From Aquibacillus albus (lineage in GTDB: Bacteria > Bacillota > Bacilli > Bacillales > Amphibacillaceae), in NCBI RefSeq assembly GCF_016908325.1, contig NZ_JAFBDR010000002.1, positions 62,001-126,000 of the forward strand: a stretch of 64,000 bases of DNA. The letters are read 5' to 3'. The translations under genes and the position numbers were made by a program. Below are positions 1 through 9,063 of the stretch, one piece after another. The notes below the pieces were generated by a model, which saw nothing but the letters and a program-made list of their open reading frames with translations, had not been told where the DNA came from and did no database searches. Position 1 is the first letter of the stretch. Every line of letters starts with the position of its first letter.

Positions 1-153
1 TTCCTTTTCAGTAGATGCTGCACTATCTTGAAATTGCTTGTAACCTAATGTTAATGCGTAATTTGAGCGAATAACTTCTAAAAATAATCCAAATATAAAA
101 ACGAAGCAGAGGATAAAAAACACACTTTTTCCTAGTCTAAACTTACGATTCAT
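1..153 (-). CDS. Start of a membrane-anchored protein, next gene of the Pel operon (partial)
   Basis: Only the first 51 codons are inside the window; the gene runs off the left edge. It begins MNRKFRLGKSV, followed by a hydrophobic stretch (about residues 10-27) that fits an uncleaved signal anchor. Its ATG overlaps the stop codon of the PelE-like gene by 11 bp (143-153), so the two are translationally coupled. In the Gram-positive pel operon the gene after pelE encodes the PelA-type deacetylase, which would fit an anchored extracytoplasmic enzyme. The visible part has no diagnostic motif, so that identity is inferred from gene order only. Confidence 0.6.
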   Translation of the reverse strand, partial: MNRKFRLGKSVFFILCFVFIFGLFLEVIRSNYALTLGYKQFQDSAASTEKE

Positions 154-1024
154 TTGCCTCTCCTTGTATCCAGAAGCGTAATTTGCTTAATCCCTTTTGT
201 GACAGTTTTATCGACGAATTCCTTAATTCATGTACGGTTTGCTGAAACCCGGCATCATCCTTTAGTTGGTAGTAAAGCTTCATCGTTTGAAAGTAGCTCT
301 CTTCATTTCCTGGGAAATAATGTCGAAATAGATCACAATAATATCTAGCATTCTGGTATTCTCCAAGCTCTAAATCATTATCTATCTTCTTAATAAAGCA
401 TTCCTCATTATAAGGGTTTAATTCTAAGATTCGTTCCAAGACGCCGCTATAGGTGTACCTATATTTTCTAATCGTTTGATGATCGACTAATTCGACTTCC
501 AAATAGTTTTTTAGAAGCTGACTCATTTCTATTAATTTATTTAGATTGATAGGATCCTTGTCCAGCTCTACTTCTAAGTCCTGGATGCTATTCCCAAGCT
601 TACTCTTCGTATCCATAATGGCCGTAGCAGCAAAATGTGAGGTTTCCGTATCTTCATTTTCAAGTGCAGCACGCAGTAAATGAGTATTTTGAAACGAATC
701 TTTTTTTAACATATTTAATAGCATCTTTCGTTTTAGCTGATTATCATTAAACATTAGTGCGTCCTTAAAAGGGATCACATTGCTGACACTCGCATGCTGG
801 TCCTTTTGCAAAATTTCTTCATCGTCATCATCACTGATTTGAATCAGCCAATCTGGCAAGGAATTTGCTTCTTTTTTATTGAAATACAAAAAAATCAAAA
901 GAATGATTCCGAATACGGGGATGCAAACGATAAAAGCTAAGCGCACGATCCAATTGATTTTTTTCCTCATTAGCCAAAAGACTAGTGTGCTAACGACAGC
1001 GTAAATGATTAGAGCGTTAATCAT
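143..1024 (-). CDS. pelE: PelE-like membrane/TPR protein
   Basis: I take the start at the ATG whose sequence overlaps the stop of the upstream gene (ATGATTAA, 1017-1024); a longer frame would run into the upstream coding sequence. The 293-residue product has two membrane segments (about residues 2-19 and 27-47) and then a long, soluble, helix-rich region with TPR-like character. Two N-terminal membrane helices plus helical repeats is the layout of PelE, the inner-membrane partner of the c-di-GMP receptor PelD in Pel polysaccharide export. Position directly after a PelD-like gene supports this. Sequence identity to known PelE was not testable here. Confidence 0.7.
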   Translation of the reverse strand: MINALIIYAVVSTLVFWLMRKKINWIVRLAFIVCIPVFGIILLIFLYFNKKEANSLPDWLIQISDDDDEEILQKDQHASVSNVIPFKDALMFNDNQLKRKMLLNMLKKDSFQNTHLLRAALENEDTETSHFAATAIMDTKSKLGNSIQDLEVELDKDPINLNKLIEMSQLLKNYLEVELVDHQTIRKYRYTYSGVLERILELNPYNEECFIKKIDNDLELGEYQNARYYCDLFRHYFPGNEESYFQTMKLYYQLKDDAGFQQTVHELRNSSIKLSQKGLSKLRFWIQGEANES

Positions 1025-3209
1025 TGGCGGTCCCACCGACTGAAATCTGTTGATACTGAAGCCGCGTAATGACGTGCTGAGCAGTCTTTTCATCCGTATT
1101 CGCTAGTAAAATCGACAGGGTTCCATCTGCTTCCACACCTACGTAATCCGTTTCTCTTAATAACTGTGTGACTTTATTCAGTTGTTCTAGTTGATACGTC
1201 TTTTCTATACTTAGCTTTGTATAAGGGATCTTAAACTGTTGCCATGCCTTCTGTTTACTTGCGAGTATTTTCGCAAAATATTCTGGCTTCAATACCACTG
1301 TTCCGTCATAATACCTTTCTTGATTTGTTGCCTGCACATAATCTGTTGCCTTTATTAAAGAGCTAGAAATCAGACTTACGATCACATGAAATAAATTTTG
1401 ATAATATAATGTAAGGTTTTCAAAGTTCATTTCATAAATGAACACAACCGCTATCGTTTTATCCTGTTTCACGATTGGCGCAATCATCTGCGGCATGTTT
1501 TCTACAAATTTTTTGTTAAAAAAATTTTCCTTTGAGCTTATTACTTGTGCTAAAACACTCTCATCCTTTACCATAATGGAGGATGGAATAATTAAATCAT
1601 TTCTTCGTGATTTTGATACAAGCCTTAGATACCTATTGCTATTAACTAAATAAATTGCTGCTGCATTCGTTTTCATCGTCTGCTCAATCACAGCTGTCGC
1701 TCCAACAAAAATATCATCAGGCTCTAAGCTATCTAATTGTTGAACCATCGAGTAGATTTTTCCAATCCCATCCTCGGATTCCACGATTTGTGTCTCTAAC
1801 TCTTCTTTTTGATCCCGAATTTCCTGGTACAAGTCCTGAAGAAAGTCATACTTCTGACCGGCGGCAACCAGCTCCTGCTTGGCACCATGTGCGTCTATCT
1901 TTTTGCGGTCGATGATATAGCCGACAATTAAGCCGATAAATAAGTAGACAGCAAATTGCATTAAAACCTCATTGTCAATAAATAACGTGATGAAATCTCT
2001 TCCAGCCATCATATTTTCATAGCTAAATAAAACGATTACAAGGGCACAAGAAACAACTGCCTGCGTTTTTCCAAAGAACAGGGCAATGATTAACACATAC
2101 AGCAGCTTCATGTCGATATTTGAAAAATATTCACCTAATGTGAAGTGGGCAGCAACGATTATTGTAAAAATAACAAAGTTTTCGATAAGTGGAATTAATT
2201 TTTCGGTATGGACGGATTGGTTGTCTTGCTTCGATTTATTTGGCTTCTGCTTGGTGGATTTGGATTGTTTGGATTTTGTTTTTTGCTGATAAAACCATTG
2301 GAATGTTTCGTATATGCCTTGTGAAAACGTATATTTTGGTGCCCAATCAATCTCTTTCATAAGCTTGCGATTATCTAAGCTTGAATTTTCAATATCGCCA
2401 GGATTTTTATCCTTATAAAGGATAGCGGGAAGGTTGCCAACTCCCGTTGAGTCTAAGATTCCCTTTATTTCATCGATCACCTCGTTGATCGTCGTTTCCT
2501 GGTTGGTAGAAACATGATAGACACCTGTAAGCTCACTCATGGCCGATCGATAAATTGCTTCCGTTACATCTTTCACAAAAATAAAGTCACGGGTCTGCGT
2601 TCCATCACCAAAAACGACTAATTTCTGCTTATTCATCACTCGGTTTAAAAAGATGGAGATAACTCCTGCTTCCCCACTATTGCCTTGTCCGGGTCCGAAA
2701 ACATTTGAAAAACGAAGACAAAGCGTATCTAACTGATAGAGCTTCGACCATTGCTCACAGTAGTACTCGCCAATCTGTTTACTCATACCATATGGCGAAA
2801 TTGGATGTAGATCGTGCTCTTCTTCAATAGGAATCGTTAGGGGGTCGCCATAGACAGCCGCTGAAGATGCAAAAATAAATTTTTTCACACCATATTTACC
2901 GGAAAGATGAAGCATATTCAGCAGACCAACGATATTTGCATCGGCATCATAGGTGGGATTATTCATGGATGTTGAAACGTTAACATTTGCTGCCAAATGA
3001 ATGACCATGTCAAAGGGGTGACCTTTAAATATTTGTTCGCAATTAGAACTAGTCACATTCGTAATGAACGATTTATGACGAAAGGTAATATTTTCTTTTT
3101 TTCCAGAAGATAGATCATCCAAAATAAAAATATCATGACCTTCTTGATAAAATTTTTCAGCGACAAAAGATCCTATAAATCCATAGCCGCCAGTGATTAG
3201 CACCCGCAA
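1017..3209 (-). CDS. pelD: Fusion of NAD-dependent sugar epimerase and PelD-like c-di-GMP receptor
   Basis: I choose the TTG at 3209 because it follows a GGGGGG ribosome site at good spacing and gives the classic start MRVLITGGYGFIG. Residues 1-310 form an SDR epimerase: Rossmann motif GGYGFIG (7-13), Ser in FASSAAVY, and YxxxK (Tyr140, Lys144), as in UDP-glucose/GlcNAc 4-epimerases. A basic Lys/Ser/Gln linker (about 320-345) leads to roughly four membrane helices, a GAF-like domain and a degenerate GGDEF domain. In the last part the GGDEF signature is lost (EADGT), but RETD (685-688) sits where the RxxD c-di-GMP inhibitory site normally lies. That is the architecture of PelD. Pel loci in some bacteria carry a separate epimerase (PelX); here it is fused. 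It probably makes the precursor sugar and gates Pel synthesis by c-di-GMP. Confidence 0.8.
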   Translation of the reverse strand: MRVLITGGYGFIGSFVAEKFYQEGHDIFILDDLSSGKKENITFRHKSFITNVTSSNCEQIFKGHPFDMVIHLAANVNVSTSMNNPTYDADANIVGLLNMLHLSGKYGVKKFIFASSAAVYGDPLTIPIEEEHDLHPISPYGMSKQIGEYYCEQWSKLYQLDTLCLRFSNVFGPGQGNSGEAGVISIFLNRVMNKQKLVVFGDGTQTRDFIFVKDVTEAIYRSAMSELTGVYHVSTNQETTINEVIDEIKGILDSTGVGNLPAILYKDKNPGDIENSSLDNRKLMKEIDWAPKYTFSQGIYETFQWFYQQKTKSKQSKSTKQKPNKSKQDNQSVHTEKLIPLIENFVIFTIIVAAHFTLGEYFSNIDMKLLYVLIIALFFGKTQAVVSCALVIVLFSYENMMAGRDFITLFIDNEVLMQFAVYLFIGLIVGYIIDRKKIDAHGAKQELVAAGQKYDFLQDLYQEIRDQKEELETQIVESEDGIGKIYSMVQQLDSLEPDDIFVGATAVIEQTMKTNAAAIYLVNSNRYLRLVSKSRRNDLIIPSSIMVKDESVLAQVISSKENFFNKKFVENMPQMIAPIVKQDKTIAVVFIYEMNFENLTLYYQNLFHVIVSLISSSLIKATDYVQATNQERYYDGTVVLKPEYFAKILASKQKAWQQFKIPYTKLSIEKTYQLEQLNKVTQLLRETDYVGVEADGTLSILLANTDEKTAQHVITRLQYQQISVGGTAND

Positions 3210-3254
3210 TTTATCCCCCCACTTCCTTGGACGCCCGAATGGTTCTATTTTCCT

Positions 3255-3284
3255 ATTATACTTCATTATAAAATATAAGTCGAA
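3255..3284 (-). promoter_or_regulatory. Possible promoter of the pel operon
   Basis: On the minus strand a perfect TATAAT (3255-3260) lies 18 bp downstream of TTCGAC (3279-3284), about 46 bp before the TTG start at 3209. The -35 is imperfect. No operator was recognised. Confidence 0.4.
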
Positions 3285-3450
3285 ATCAGTCACTAGGTTT
3301 GTCGGTATTTAAATGACTTTTTACCTAAATATTGCGAATTTTCGTGAATTATTTTTGGTCGCTGCGTCGCTTAGGAGCAGAAGGACATTTCGTCTATTTA
3401 AGAAAAACCACGCATAAAGGTGCATTATTTGAACGATAAAAGCATGACAC

Positions 3451-3510
3451 TGTCCTCCCACCGAAGACAAATCGACCACTTTGTCCACGGACGGGGTCAG
3501 ACCCCTTTTT
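3451..3510 (+). repeat. REP-like repeat, long-spacer subtype
   Basis: The copy begins TGTCCTCCCACCG and ends GGGGTCAGACCCCTTTTT. It belongs to the subtype with an extra GACCACTTTGTCC spacer. It lies in the 5' region of the plus-strand DUF3231 gene, about 50 bp before its start. Confidence 0.9.
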
Positions 3511-3562
3511 GCATAATCCTTTCCATCTTGAGCAAGATTAAGTTAGAAAGGAGTGATAATTT

Positions 3563-4555
3563 GTGAGTAATAAAAACCCTTTAAGTTCTTCTGAATTGGG
3601 TGGGCTTTGGCTTACATACCAGGAAAAGACAATGATTATTAGGATGTTGGAATATTTCATGGAAAAGGCGGATGATCAAGAAGCAAAAAATATTTTGGGT
3701 GGATTATGGCAGGACCTAAATCATTATTTAAAGAAAATAGAAAGAATTTTCGAAAATGATGGAGTGGTTATTCCACATGGTTTCAAAAAAGAAGATGTAA
3801 ATCTAGATGCTCCAAAACTATTCGACAATGGTTTTGACATTATGTTCGTTCGAATTTTAAAAGAAGTGAGTATGGGGATGTATACACTGAATATGAATAT
3901 GGCATATCGCAATGATATTATCTCACTTTATGAAAGTCTTACCTCGATGACGCAAAAAACGTATCGAATAGCTACCGAATATTTATTGGAAAAAGGAGTT
4001 CTCACACTTCCACCAAAGGTTTCGATGCCTAAGTCGACTGAATTTATTGAAAGTGATAAATATTTAAAGGGATTAAATCCATTTACGGATAACAGAGCCT
4101 TAAACGATATTGAAGTAGGTAATTTTCATCATGGACTTGAAACAAATAACGTTGGCATGCAGCTAATGATTGGCTTTGCACAATGCGCTGAAAAGGAAGA
4201 CGTGAAAGATTATTTTACGAAAGGTAAAGAGCTTACGAAGAAACAAATAAATATATTTGAAAAAATCCTATTAGAAAGTGATATTCAACCTTCTGCCACT
4301 TCAGGAAGTAGTGTAACCACTTCTACTATAGCCCCGTTTTCTGATAAATTGATGATGTTCTGCGTATATTTGCTTAATGGCTTCGGAATTGTTGGTAGTA
4401 GTTTCGGGACAATTTTCACATTAAGAAATGATCTAACCCTAAAAACATCCTTAATAGCCAAGGATATATACACATTCGCGCAAGACGGTATTAAAATTAT
4501 GATTAAAAACGGATGGATGGAAGAGCCGCCACAAATGGAGAATGAAACAGAATAA
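3563..4555 (+). CDS. DUF3231 family protein
   Basis: The GTG start at 3563 follows AAAGGAG at 9 bp. The 330-residue protein is made of two similar all-helical halves of about 165 residues. The second half begins near the GLNPFTDNRALNDIE segment and mirrors the opening SSSELGGLW segment. This two-fold layout and length match the DUF3231 family, which is common in Bacillaceae and has no settled biochemical function. There is no signal peptide; it should be cytoplasmic. The gene stands alone between a divergent operon and its own terminator. Function is left open. Confidence 0.75.
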   Translation: MSNKNPLSSSELGGLWLTYQEKTMIIRMLEYFMEKADDQEAKNILGGLWQDLNHYLKKIERIFENDGVVIPHGFKKEDVNLDAPKLFDNGFDIMFVRILKEVSMGMYTLNMNMAYRNDIISLYESLTSMTQKTYRIATEYLLEKGVLTLPPKVSMPKSTEFIESDKYLKGLNPFTDNRALNDIEVGNFHHGLETNNVGMQLMIGFAQCAEKEDVKDYFTKGKELTKKQINIFEKILLESDIQPSATSGSSVTTSTIAPFSDKLMMFCVYLLNGFGIVGSSFGTIFTLRNDLTLKTSLIAKDIYTFAQDGIKIMIKNGWMEEPPQMENETE

Positions 4556-4602
4556 AGCCCTAAATAAACGGTCGTTCCAGAACCGATTTTGAACGATTAG
4601 AC

Positions 4603-4642
4603 CCCATAGCTCTTATTATAAATAGAGCTATGGGATTTTTTT
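4603..4642 (+). terminator. Intrinsic terminator after the DUF3231 gene
   Basis: The inverted repeat CCCATAGCTCT / AGAGCTATGGG is followed by a run of seven T. It sits about 50 bp after the stop codon. Confidence 0.85.
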
Positions 4643-4665
4643 ATAAGGAGAATTACAACGACCAC

Positions 4666-4722
4666 TGTCCTCCCAGCGAAGACAAATGGACCACTTTGTC
4701 CACGGGCGGGGTCAGACCCCTT
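4666..4722 (+). repeat. REP-like repeat, supplies stop codon of PHP gene
   Basis: Near-complete copy of the long-spacer subtype. Read on the minus strand, its GGGGTCTGA core provides the last residues (GV) and the TGA stop of the PHP-domain gene. Confidence 0.9.
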
Positions 4723-5464
4723 GTGATTCTTTGAGCATTTTTTTGATTTGTTTGGCGGCTTTTACTTTTGTTTCTAGGCAGGGGGAGGTGGTTGTTTGGT
4801 AGTTCTGGTTCTGGATGGTTGTGCGTATTTCCTGTATGGTGTTACAGTCTCTGTCTAATTTGTTGATGATGCTTCCTAGTTGTAGAGGGTAGTGTGAATC
4901 ACTTCCTCCTACAACAGGGAGTCTAAGATTATCTCCCAACTGCCTCACACTATTTTCAATTTCTCTCCCTTGGTTATATAGGTCTTTTCCATTCAGATCG
5001 AAGAAATCTAACTGACTTAACAAAGACTGATCTAAATGATGTAACGGTGTAGAATTACGAAATGGATGGGCACCAATTTTAATCATGTCATATTGCTGGG
5101 CGATCGACAAAAGCTCAGCAAAGGGAATAAAATTTTCTGCATTTCTATGGCTAGCAAGTCGTTCACTTATTTCCAGCACATCATTTCGATGTCCAATCAA
5201 TAAAATATGTCCCGTTTCTTTGATATCAACTTCTAAACCAGGAAAAACCTTAAATCCATCGATATCGTAGTAATCATCGTTATAATCATAATGCTCGTCT
5301 AATGTATGATAAATATCGACAAAATGAAGCGTATTAAAATGCTCTGTTAATGTGAAAGCGTGCAGCCCGTTCAGATTTGCTTCCTTTACCATGTCTAAAA
5401 AAAATTCCAAGCTAAACTCACTTTTTTTCGTTAACTTCCCATGTGTATGGAAATCAATTTTCAT
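4712..5464 (-). CDS. PHP-domain phosphoesterase
   Basis: A 250-residue PHP-domain protein with metal-binding motifs in order: FHTH (His6, His8), LTEH (Glu41, His42), GLEVDI, GHILLIGH, GAHPF and a C-terminal GGSDSHYP. These match the HisK-type/YcdX-like PHP fold, which binds a trinuclear metal centre and hydrolyses small phosphomonoesters or phosphodiesters. Its ATG overlaps the stop of the EcfT gene (ATGA), so it is the last gene of the ECF transporter operon. It may act on the imported compound or a phosphorylated form of it. The last codons and TGA come from a dispersed repeat, so the original C-terminus was probably slightly different. Confidence 0.8.
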   Translation of the reverse strand: MKIDFHTHGKLTKKSEFSLEFFLDMVKEANLNGLHAFTLTEHFNTLHFVDIYHTLDEHYDYNDDYYDIDGFKVFPGLEVDIKETGHILLIGHRNDVLEISERLASHRNAENFIPFAELLSIAQQYDMIKIGAHPFRNSTPLHHLDQSLLSQLDFFDLNGKDLYNQGREIENSVRQLGDNLRLPVVGGSDSHYPLQLGSIINKLDRDCNTIQEIRTTIQNQNYQTTTSPCLETKVKAAKQIKKMLKESQGV

Positions 5465-6306
5465 AGTGGATGTATCTCCCTCTCTATTGGATATAAATGA
5501 CCGATATAAATAACAGTAATGATTAAAAAAATAGTAAAGATAAAAAAGTATATATCTCGTGGTTGAACCCTCAAATATGACAGCTTTAATTTTCTAACTT
5601 CTTCATGTTTTAATGAATAAGTAAATCCTTTGACCTCAAGCGCCTCAACGGTTGTACGAGTACGTTTTGCCGTGTTTAGCATCATCGGATAAAAAGCGAA
5701 CACAGCCGTTTTGCAATAATAGACAACTCTTTTCCAATGGATCACCCCTCTATCTTCTGGTACTTTTCCACGCAGCCGGAATGAATTAAAAATATTGTTG
5801 TATTCTTCAATTAAAATCGGTAACATACGATAGCCATATGAGATACCGAAACACACCTGACCTGGAAGTCGAAAACTCATCAGTGCATCACTAAACTTCT
5901 CCGGATCCATGCTTGCAAAAACAGCAATACTCGCAAGTGAAATAATCGTTAACTTCAATGTAAAAGTTAGTAGTGCCATTGCTGCCGTTAAATCTCCCCC
6001 GAACATTACCGACACAAAGATAATATAGCCTGCTTCAGTGACGAGACCAAAGGCTAGTAAGATAATAATTAGCGGGCTTACCCTGGAAATGGACAGTAGT
6101 ACCACCATATAGAGTAAAAATCCTAAAAGTATCGTGTTATTCCAAAACAGCCACGGAATAATCGCAAAAATCAAGTACCAAACAATCGCTACTCTAGGGT
6201 CCAGTTTCCCCATAAACGTGTCTTTATTCCCGTAGGCAGTCCGCATTAATTCTATTTTTATATTTTCTACAGTAATTTTACTTAATAAATCTTTAATAGA
6301 TTTCAA
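5461..6306 (-). CDS. ecfT: ECF transporter transmembrane subunit EcfT
   Basis: The TTG at 6306 follows GTGAGGAAAAAC and overlaps the upstream ATPase gene by 14 bp; an upstream ATG (6357) lies deep in that gene and is less likely. The protein has about five or six membrane helices and a cytoplasmic stretch carrying charged motifs typical of EcfT (SFRLRGKVPEDRG and TVEALEVKGF, the A-R-G-type coupling helices that contact the ATPases). It is the T component that couples ATP hydrolysis to the S component in energy-coupling-factor importers. It lies between the ATPase and PHP genes in one operon. Confidence 0.88.
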   Translation of the reverse strand: MKSIKDLLSKITVENIKIELMRTAYGNKDTFMGKLDPRVAIVWYLIFAIIPWLFWNNTILLGFLLYMVVLLSISRVSPLIIILLAFGLVTEAGYIIFVSVMFGGDLTAAMALLTFTLKLTIISLASIAVFASMDPEKFSDALMSFRLPGQVCFGISYGYRMLPILIEEYNNIFNSFRLRGKVPEDRGVIHWKRVVYYCKTAVFAFYPMMLNTAKRTRTTVEALEVKGFTYSLKHEEVRKLKLSYLRVQPRDIYFFIFTIFLIITVIYIGHLYPIEREIHPL

Positions 6307-8005
6307 GTTTTTCCTCACCGCTTTCTGCAACAAGACATGAAACAAACGCATCAACACTTAACGGAACAGGATTTAAGTTTAACGCCTGACCAAGCTTGAT
6401 AATTTGCGGTGCTTGAATCGACGCCTTTTCTAACAAAGCAACATCACTAAAAATGTCATGACTGCTGCCATCTTTTACAATTTCCCCTTGATCCATGACA
6501 ATTACCCGATTCGCCCATTCCGCTACGAGTTGCATATCATGCGTGGCTACGACTACCGTTTTCACGGAATCTTTTAGCTGTTCTAACATGAGTAGCATTT
6601 CCTTCCGACTAGAAATGTCTAAGCTAGCCGTTGGTTCATCCAGTAAAATAACTTGCGGCCGCATCCCTAATCCAATTGCCATGGAAGACCGACGCTGCTG
6701 TCCACCACTTAATAATCTGCCATCTTTATTTTCAATCTCCTTAAGATGAAAACGCTCGACTAACTTACTGAAAAACTGCTCCGTATCTGGAACGTCTCTG
6801 ACTTTTAAAAAATATTCAATGTCTTTACGTATGCTATCTTCTATAAACATTTCTTCCGGATTTTGGTATATATAGGTTACTTTCTCTGATAATTTTTCTG
6901 GCGGAGTATTTCCTGCGTTTTCTCCACAAACAAATACATTTCCGTGCTTCGGCTTTATAATCCCTGTAATCATCTTTAATAGCGTTGATTTTCCAGCGCC
7001 ATTACTTCCAACAATTGCTACCCGATCTCCTTCATATAAGGAAAGGTCTAAGTCAGTAAAGACATAATTCATTCCTCGATTTAATGTCTTGTACCCATGC
7101 GTAACCCCCTCCAATGAAACAATGGGAGTCGGTAGCTTTTTTACTTTTTCCGGATACGGTTGTTGCGCAATAGAAACAGGATGATTTTTTAAAAAATCAA
7201 TGCCTTCTGATAGAGTAATCGGCAGTAGAATGTTATTTTGATAAAGACGATGGATGGCTTGTGTTACCTGAGGAGGAAAAATATCTTTTTCTATCAACTC
7301 TCCTACATTATTTAGCGCATCCTTGGTAGGCTTTTGCCAAACGACTTGGCCTTTATCCATCATGATCACTTTTTTACAATATTCGCCAATAAATTCCGTA
7401 TGGTGCTCTATCACAATGATTGTTTTTCCGTATGCTTCGTTTAAAAGCTTTAGTTTTTCATATATTTTCTTTGCATTGACAGGATCCAATTGGGCTACTG
7501 GTTCATCAATGATAATCGCTTCAGGGTCTAAGGAAAGGACGCTCGCTAAAGCCACTAAGTGTTTCTGTCCCCCACTTAATTGCCAAATAAACTCGTCCTT
7601 AATAGATGTTAAATCTAACATTTCTAAGGCAAGCTGCCCTCTTTCTTTGAAATCCTTCATACCAAAGCTTAGCGGTGCAAAGGTTACTTCATCAAAAACC
7701 GTCGGCCGTACGAGCTGATTTTCAAAATCTTGATAAACGTAGGCTGTTTTTTTCGATAACTCGGAGACTGAGTGCTCCCTTGTATTTAAACCATCGACAA
7801 TAACTTCCCCTTTGATATCCCCGACATAAAAGTGAGGGATTAATCCATTGAACGCTTTGCATAATGTGGTTTTACCACTGCCATTACTCCCAATGACAGC
7901 GGTAAAATCCTTTTTGTTTATTTCAACGTTGACCCGATTTAATATATTTTCCGTTCCTCCCGGGTATTTAAAGGAAAGGTCTTTCACTGAAATCAAAGTA
8001 TTCAT
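6293..8005 (-). CDS. Fused double ATPase of ECF transporter (EcfA1-A2)
   Basis: One 570-residue chain holds two complete ABC ATPase domains. The first has Walker A GSNGSGKT (39-46), signature LSGGQ (142-146) and Walker B IIIDEP. The second has Walker A GSNGAGKS (332-339), signature LSGGQ and Walker B ILLDEP. Many ECF systems encode the two ATPases separately; the fused form is also known, for instance in YkoD-type systems. It energises import with the neighbouring S and T proteins. The ATG at 8005 lies 8 bp after the S-component stop; the AAGGAG site overlaps that stop region. Confidence 0.9.
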   Translation of the reverse strand: MNTLISVKDLSFKYPGGTENILNRVNVEINKKDFTAVIGSNGSGKTTLCKAFNGLIPHFYVGDIKGEVIVDGLNTREHSVSELSKKTAYVYQDFENQLVRPTVFDEVTFAPLSFGMKDFKERGQLALEMLDLTSIKDEFIWQLSGGQKHLVALASVLSLDPEAIIIDEPVAQLDPVNAKKIYEKLKLLNEAYGKTIIVIEHHTEFIGEYCKKVIMMDKGQVVWQKPTKDALNNVGELIEKDIFPPQVTQAIHRLYQNNILLPITLSEGIDFLKNHPVSIAQQPYPEKVKKLPTPIVSLEGVTHGYKTLNRGMNYVFTDLDLSLYEGDRVAIVGSNGAGKSTLLKMITGIIKPKHGNVFVCGENAGNTPPEKLSEKVTYIYQNPEEMFIEDSIRKDIEYFLKVRDVPDTEQFFSKLVERFHLKEIENKDGRLLSGGQQRRSSMAIGLGMRPQVILLDEPTASLDISSRKEMLLMLEQLKDSVKTVVVATHDMQLVAEWANRVIVMDQGEIVKDGSSHDIFSDVALLEKASIQAPQIIKLGQALNLNPVPLSVDAFVSCLVAESGEEKLEIY

Positions 8006-8013
8006 TCTAAAAG

Positions 8014-8889
8014 TTAAGCTCCTTTTGATTTGTCTTGTGGATTTTGAGAATTTTTCAACTTAACAATTCCAATGATTGCTACCAGTAATACAATGGCAGC
8101 TGCCGATACGCCTACCCATAAAAACTGCATACCGAATTGATCGATAAATTCGGGCTCCCATACCGCAAAATTAACATCAAGTGTCGCCATAAACTCTGCG
8201 ATCATGGCAACAAATCCAAGGAATACTGCTGGAATAATAAATTTTACGTTGATGACCTCAGCAGATGACCGAAATGTTGCAGGGTTACGTGGTTCAAAGC
8301 CCATCAACGGTTCAATTTTTCCATAAAGCTTAGGAACGAGCCATAAAGTAGGAATTAATCCGAACAATACACCGGAAATCAACATTTCAGTCGTAAAGCT
8401 GATTCCCTCTAATACGAGAATACTCTCGGCGACACCTGGTACAGCCTCTAACTCTTCAATTCCAAACCAAACTTTTCCTACATCGACAATCGTACTTAGC
8501 ATTTGGTCGATACCAACACCAATTAAAGCACCCAGAGCCAACTGTTTTTTGTTCGTAGGGTCTTTCACCAATAATCCCGCTACGTACATCCCCATACCAA
8601 ATTCAATAAATCCTTCTAATTCACCTAATCCACCGAAGTCACCCATCAGTAAATCAGCAAAAATAATTTCCCCTAATGGTGCGCCTAATGCAGCATGAAG
8701 TGGACTAAATAAAAACACCATCGTTAGTGGGACAAAAGCAAAATAGGAAACGGATAATTCCACTGGACCTAGTACAAACTCTGGTGTAATTTCTGTAATA
8801 ATGTTTGCAATTCCAAATAACGACATCGACAAGATAAAGACCATTAATTTTTGTGACTGACTTAATTGTTGACTACGTAAATGACTCAC
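8014..8889 (-). CDS. ECF-type substrate-binding membrane subunit (S component), substrate unknown
   Basis: The GTG at 8889 follows GGGAGGG at 6 bp; the longer reading from 8904 includes the ribosome site and is rejected. The protein (291 residues) has about six or seven hydrophobic segments and no ABC motif. It is the first gene of an operon with EcfA and EcfT, so it is the substrate-specific S component. It does not look like RibU, ThiT, BioY or CbiM, and at nearly 300 residues it is longer than many S components. Related proteins have been mislabelled as cell-division proteins. The RpiR regulator and PHP phosphoesterase next to it hint at a sugar- or phosphosugar-related ligand; this is inference. 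Confidence 0.7.
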   Translation of the reverse strand: MSHLRSQQLSQSQKLMVFILSMSLFGIANIITEITPEFVLGPVELSVSYFAFVPLTMVFLFSPLHAALGAPLGEIIFADLLMGDFGGLGELEGFIEFGMGMYVAGLLVKDPTNKKQLALGALIGVGIDQMLSTIVDVGKVWFGIEELEAVPGVAESILVLEGISFTTEMLISGVLFGLIPTLWLVPKLYGKIEPLMGFEPRNPATFRSSAEVINVKFIIPAVFLGFVAMIAEFMATLDVNFAVWEPEFIDQFGMQFLWVGVSAAAIVLLVAIIGIVKLKNSQNPQDKSKGA

Positions 8890-8995
8890 TAAAATCCCTC
8901 CCAATATGTAATTTCAATTCTTATTTTACGGAAGGAATATTAAGGATATATAAATCTACTTTATACATAATGTAAATAAAGTTAATATTTTTTAA

Positions 8996-9019
8996 AAAAT
9001 GAAAAAAATTTTTCATTTT
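8996..9019. promoter_or_regulatory. Palindromic operator candidate between ecf operon and rpiR
   Basis: AAAATGAAAAA and TTTTTCATTTT form an 11-bp inverted repeat around two A residues. It lies just upstream of a perfect TATAAT (9035-9040) of the rpiR gene and in the divergent promoter region. It is a good candidate site for the RpiR-type regulator encoded next to it. Confidence 0.5.
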
Positions 9020-9034
9020 CGCGTGGATTTACTA

Positions 9035-9040
9035 TATAAT
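9035..9040 (+). promoter_or_regulatory. -10 element of the rpiR gene
   Basis: TATAAT lies 24 bp before the ATG. The matching -35 would fall inside the palindrome at 8996-9019, which would allow direct autoregulation. Confidence 0.5.
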
Positions 9041-9063
9041 GAGCGAAGATAAGGGAGGTTGCT

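Larger units (their letters stand above)
3210..3562. other. Divergent intergenic region between pel operon and DUF3231 gene
   Basis: The region holds the probable pel promoter on the minus side, one complete dispersed repeat (3451-3510) and the ribosome site of the next gene. No small gene or RNA was seen in the rest. Confidence 0.5.
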
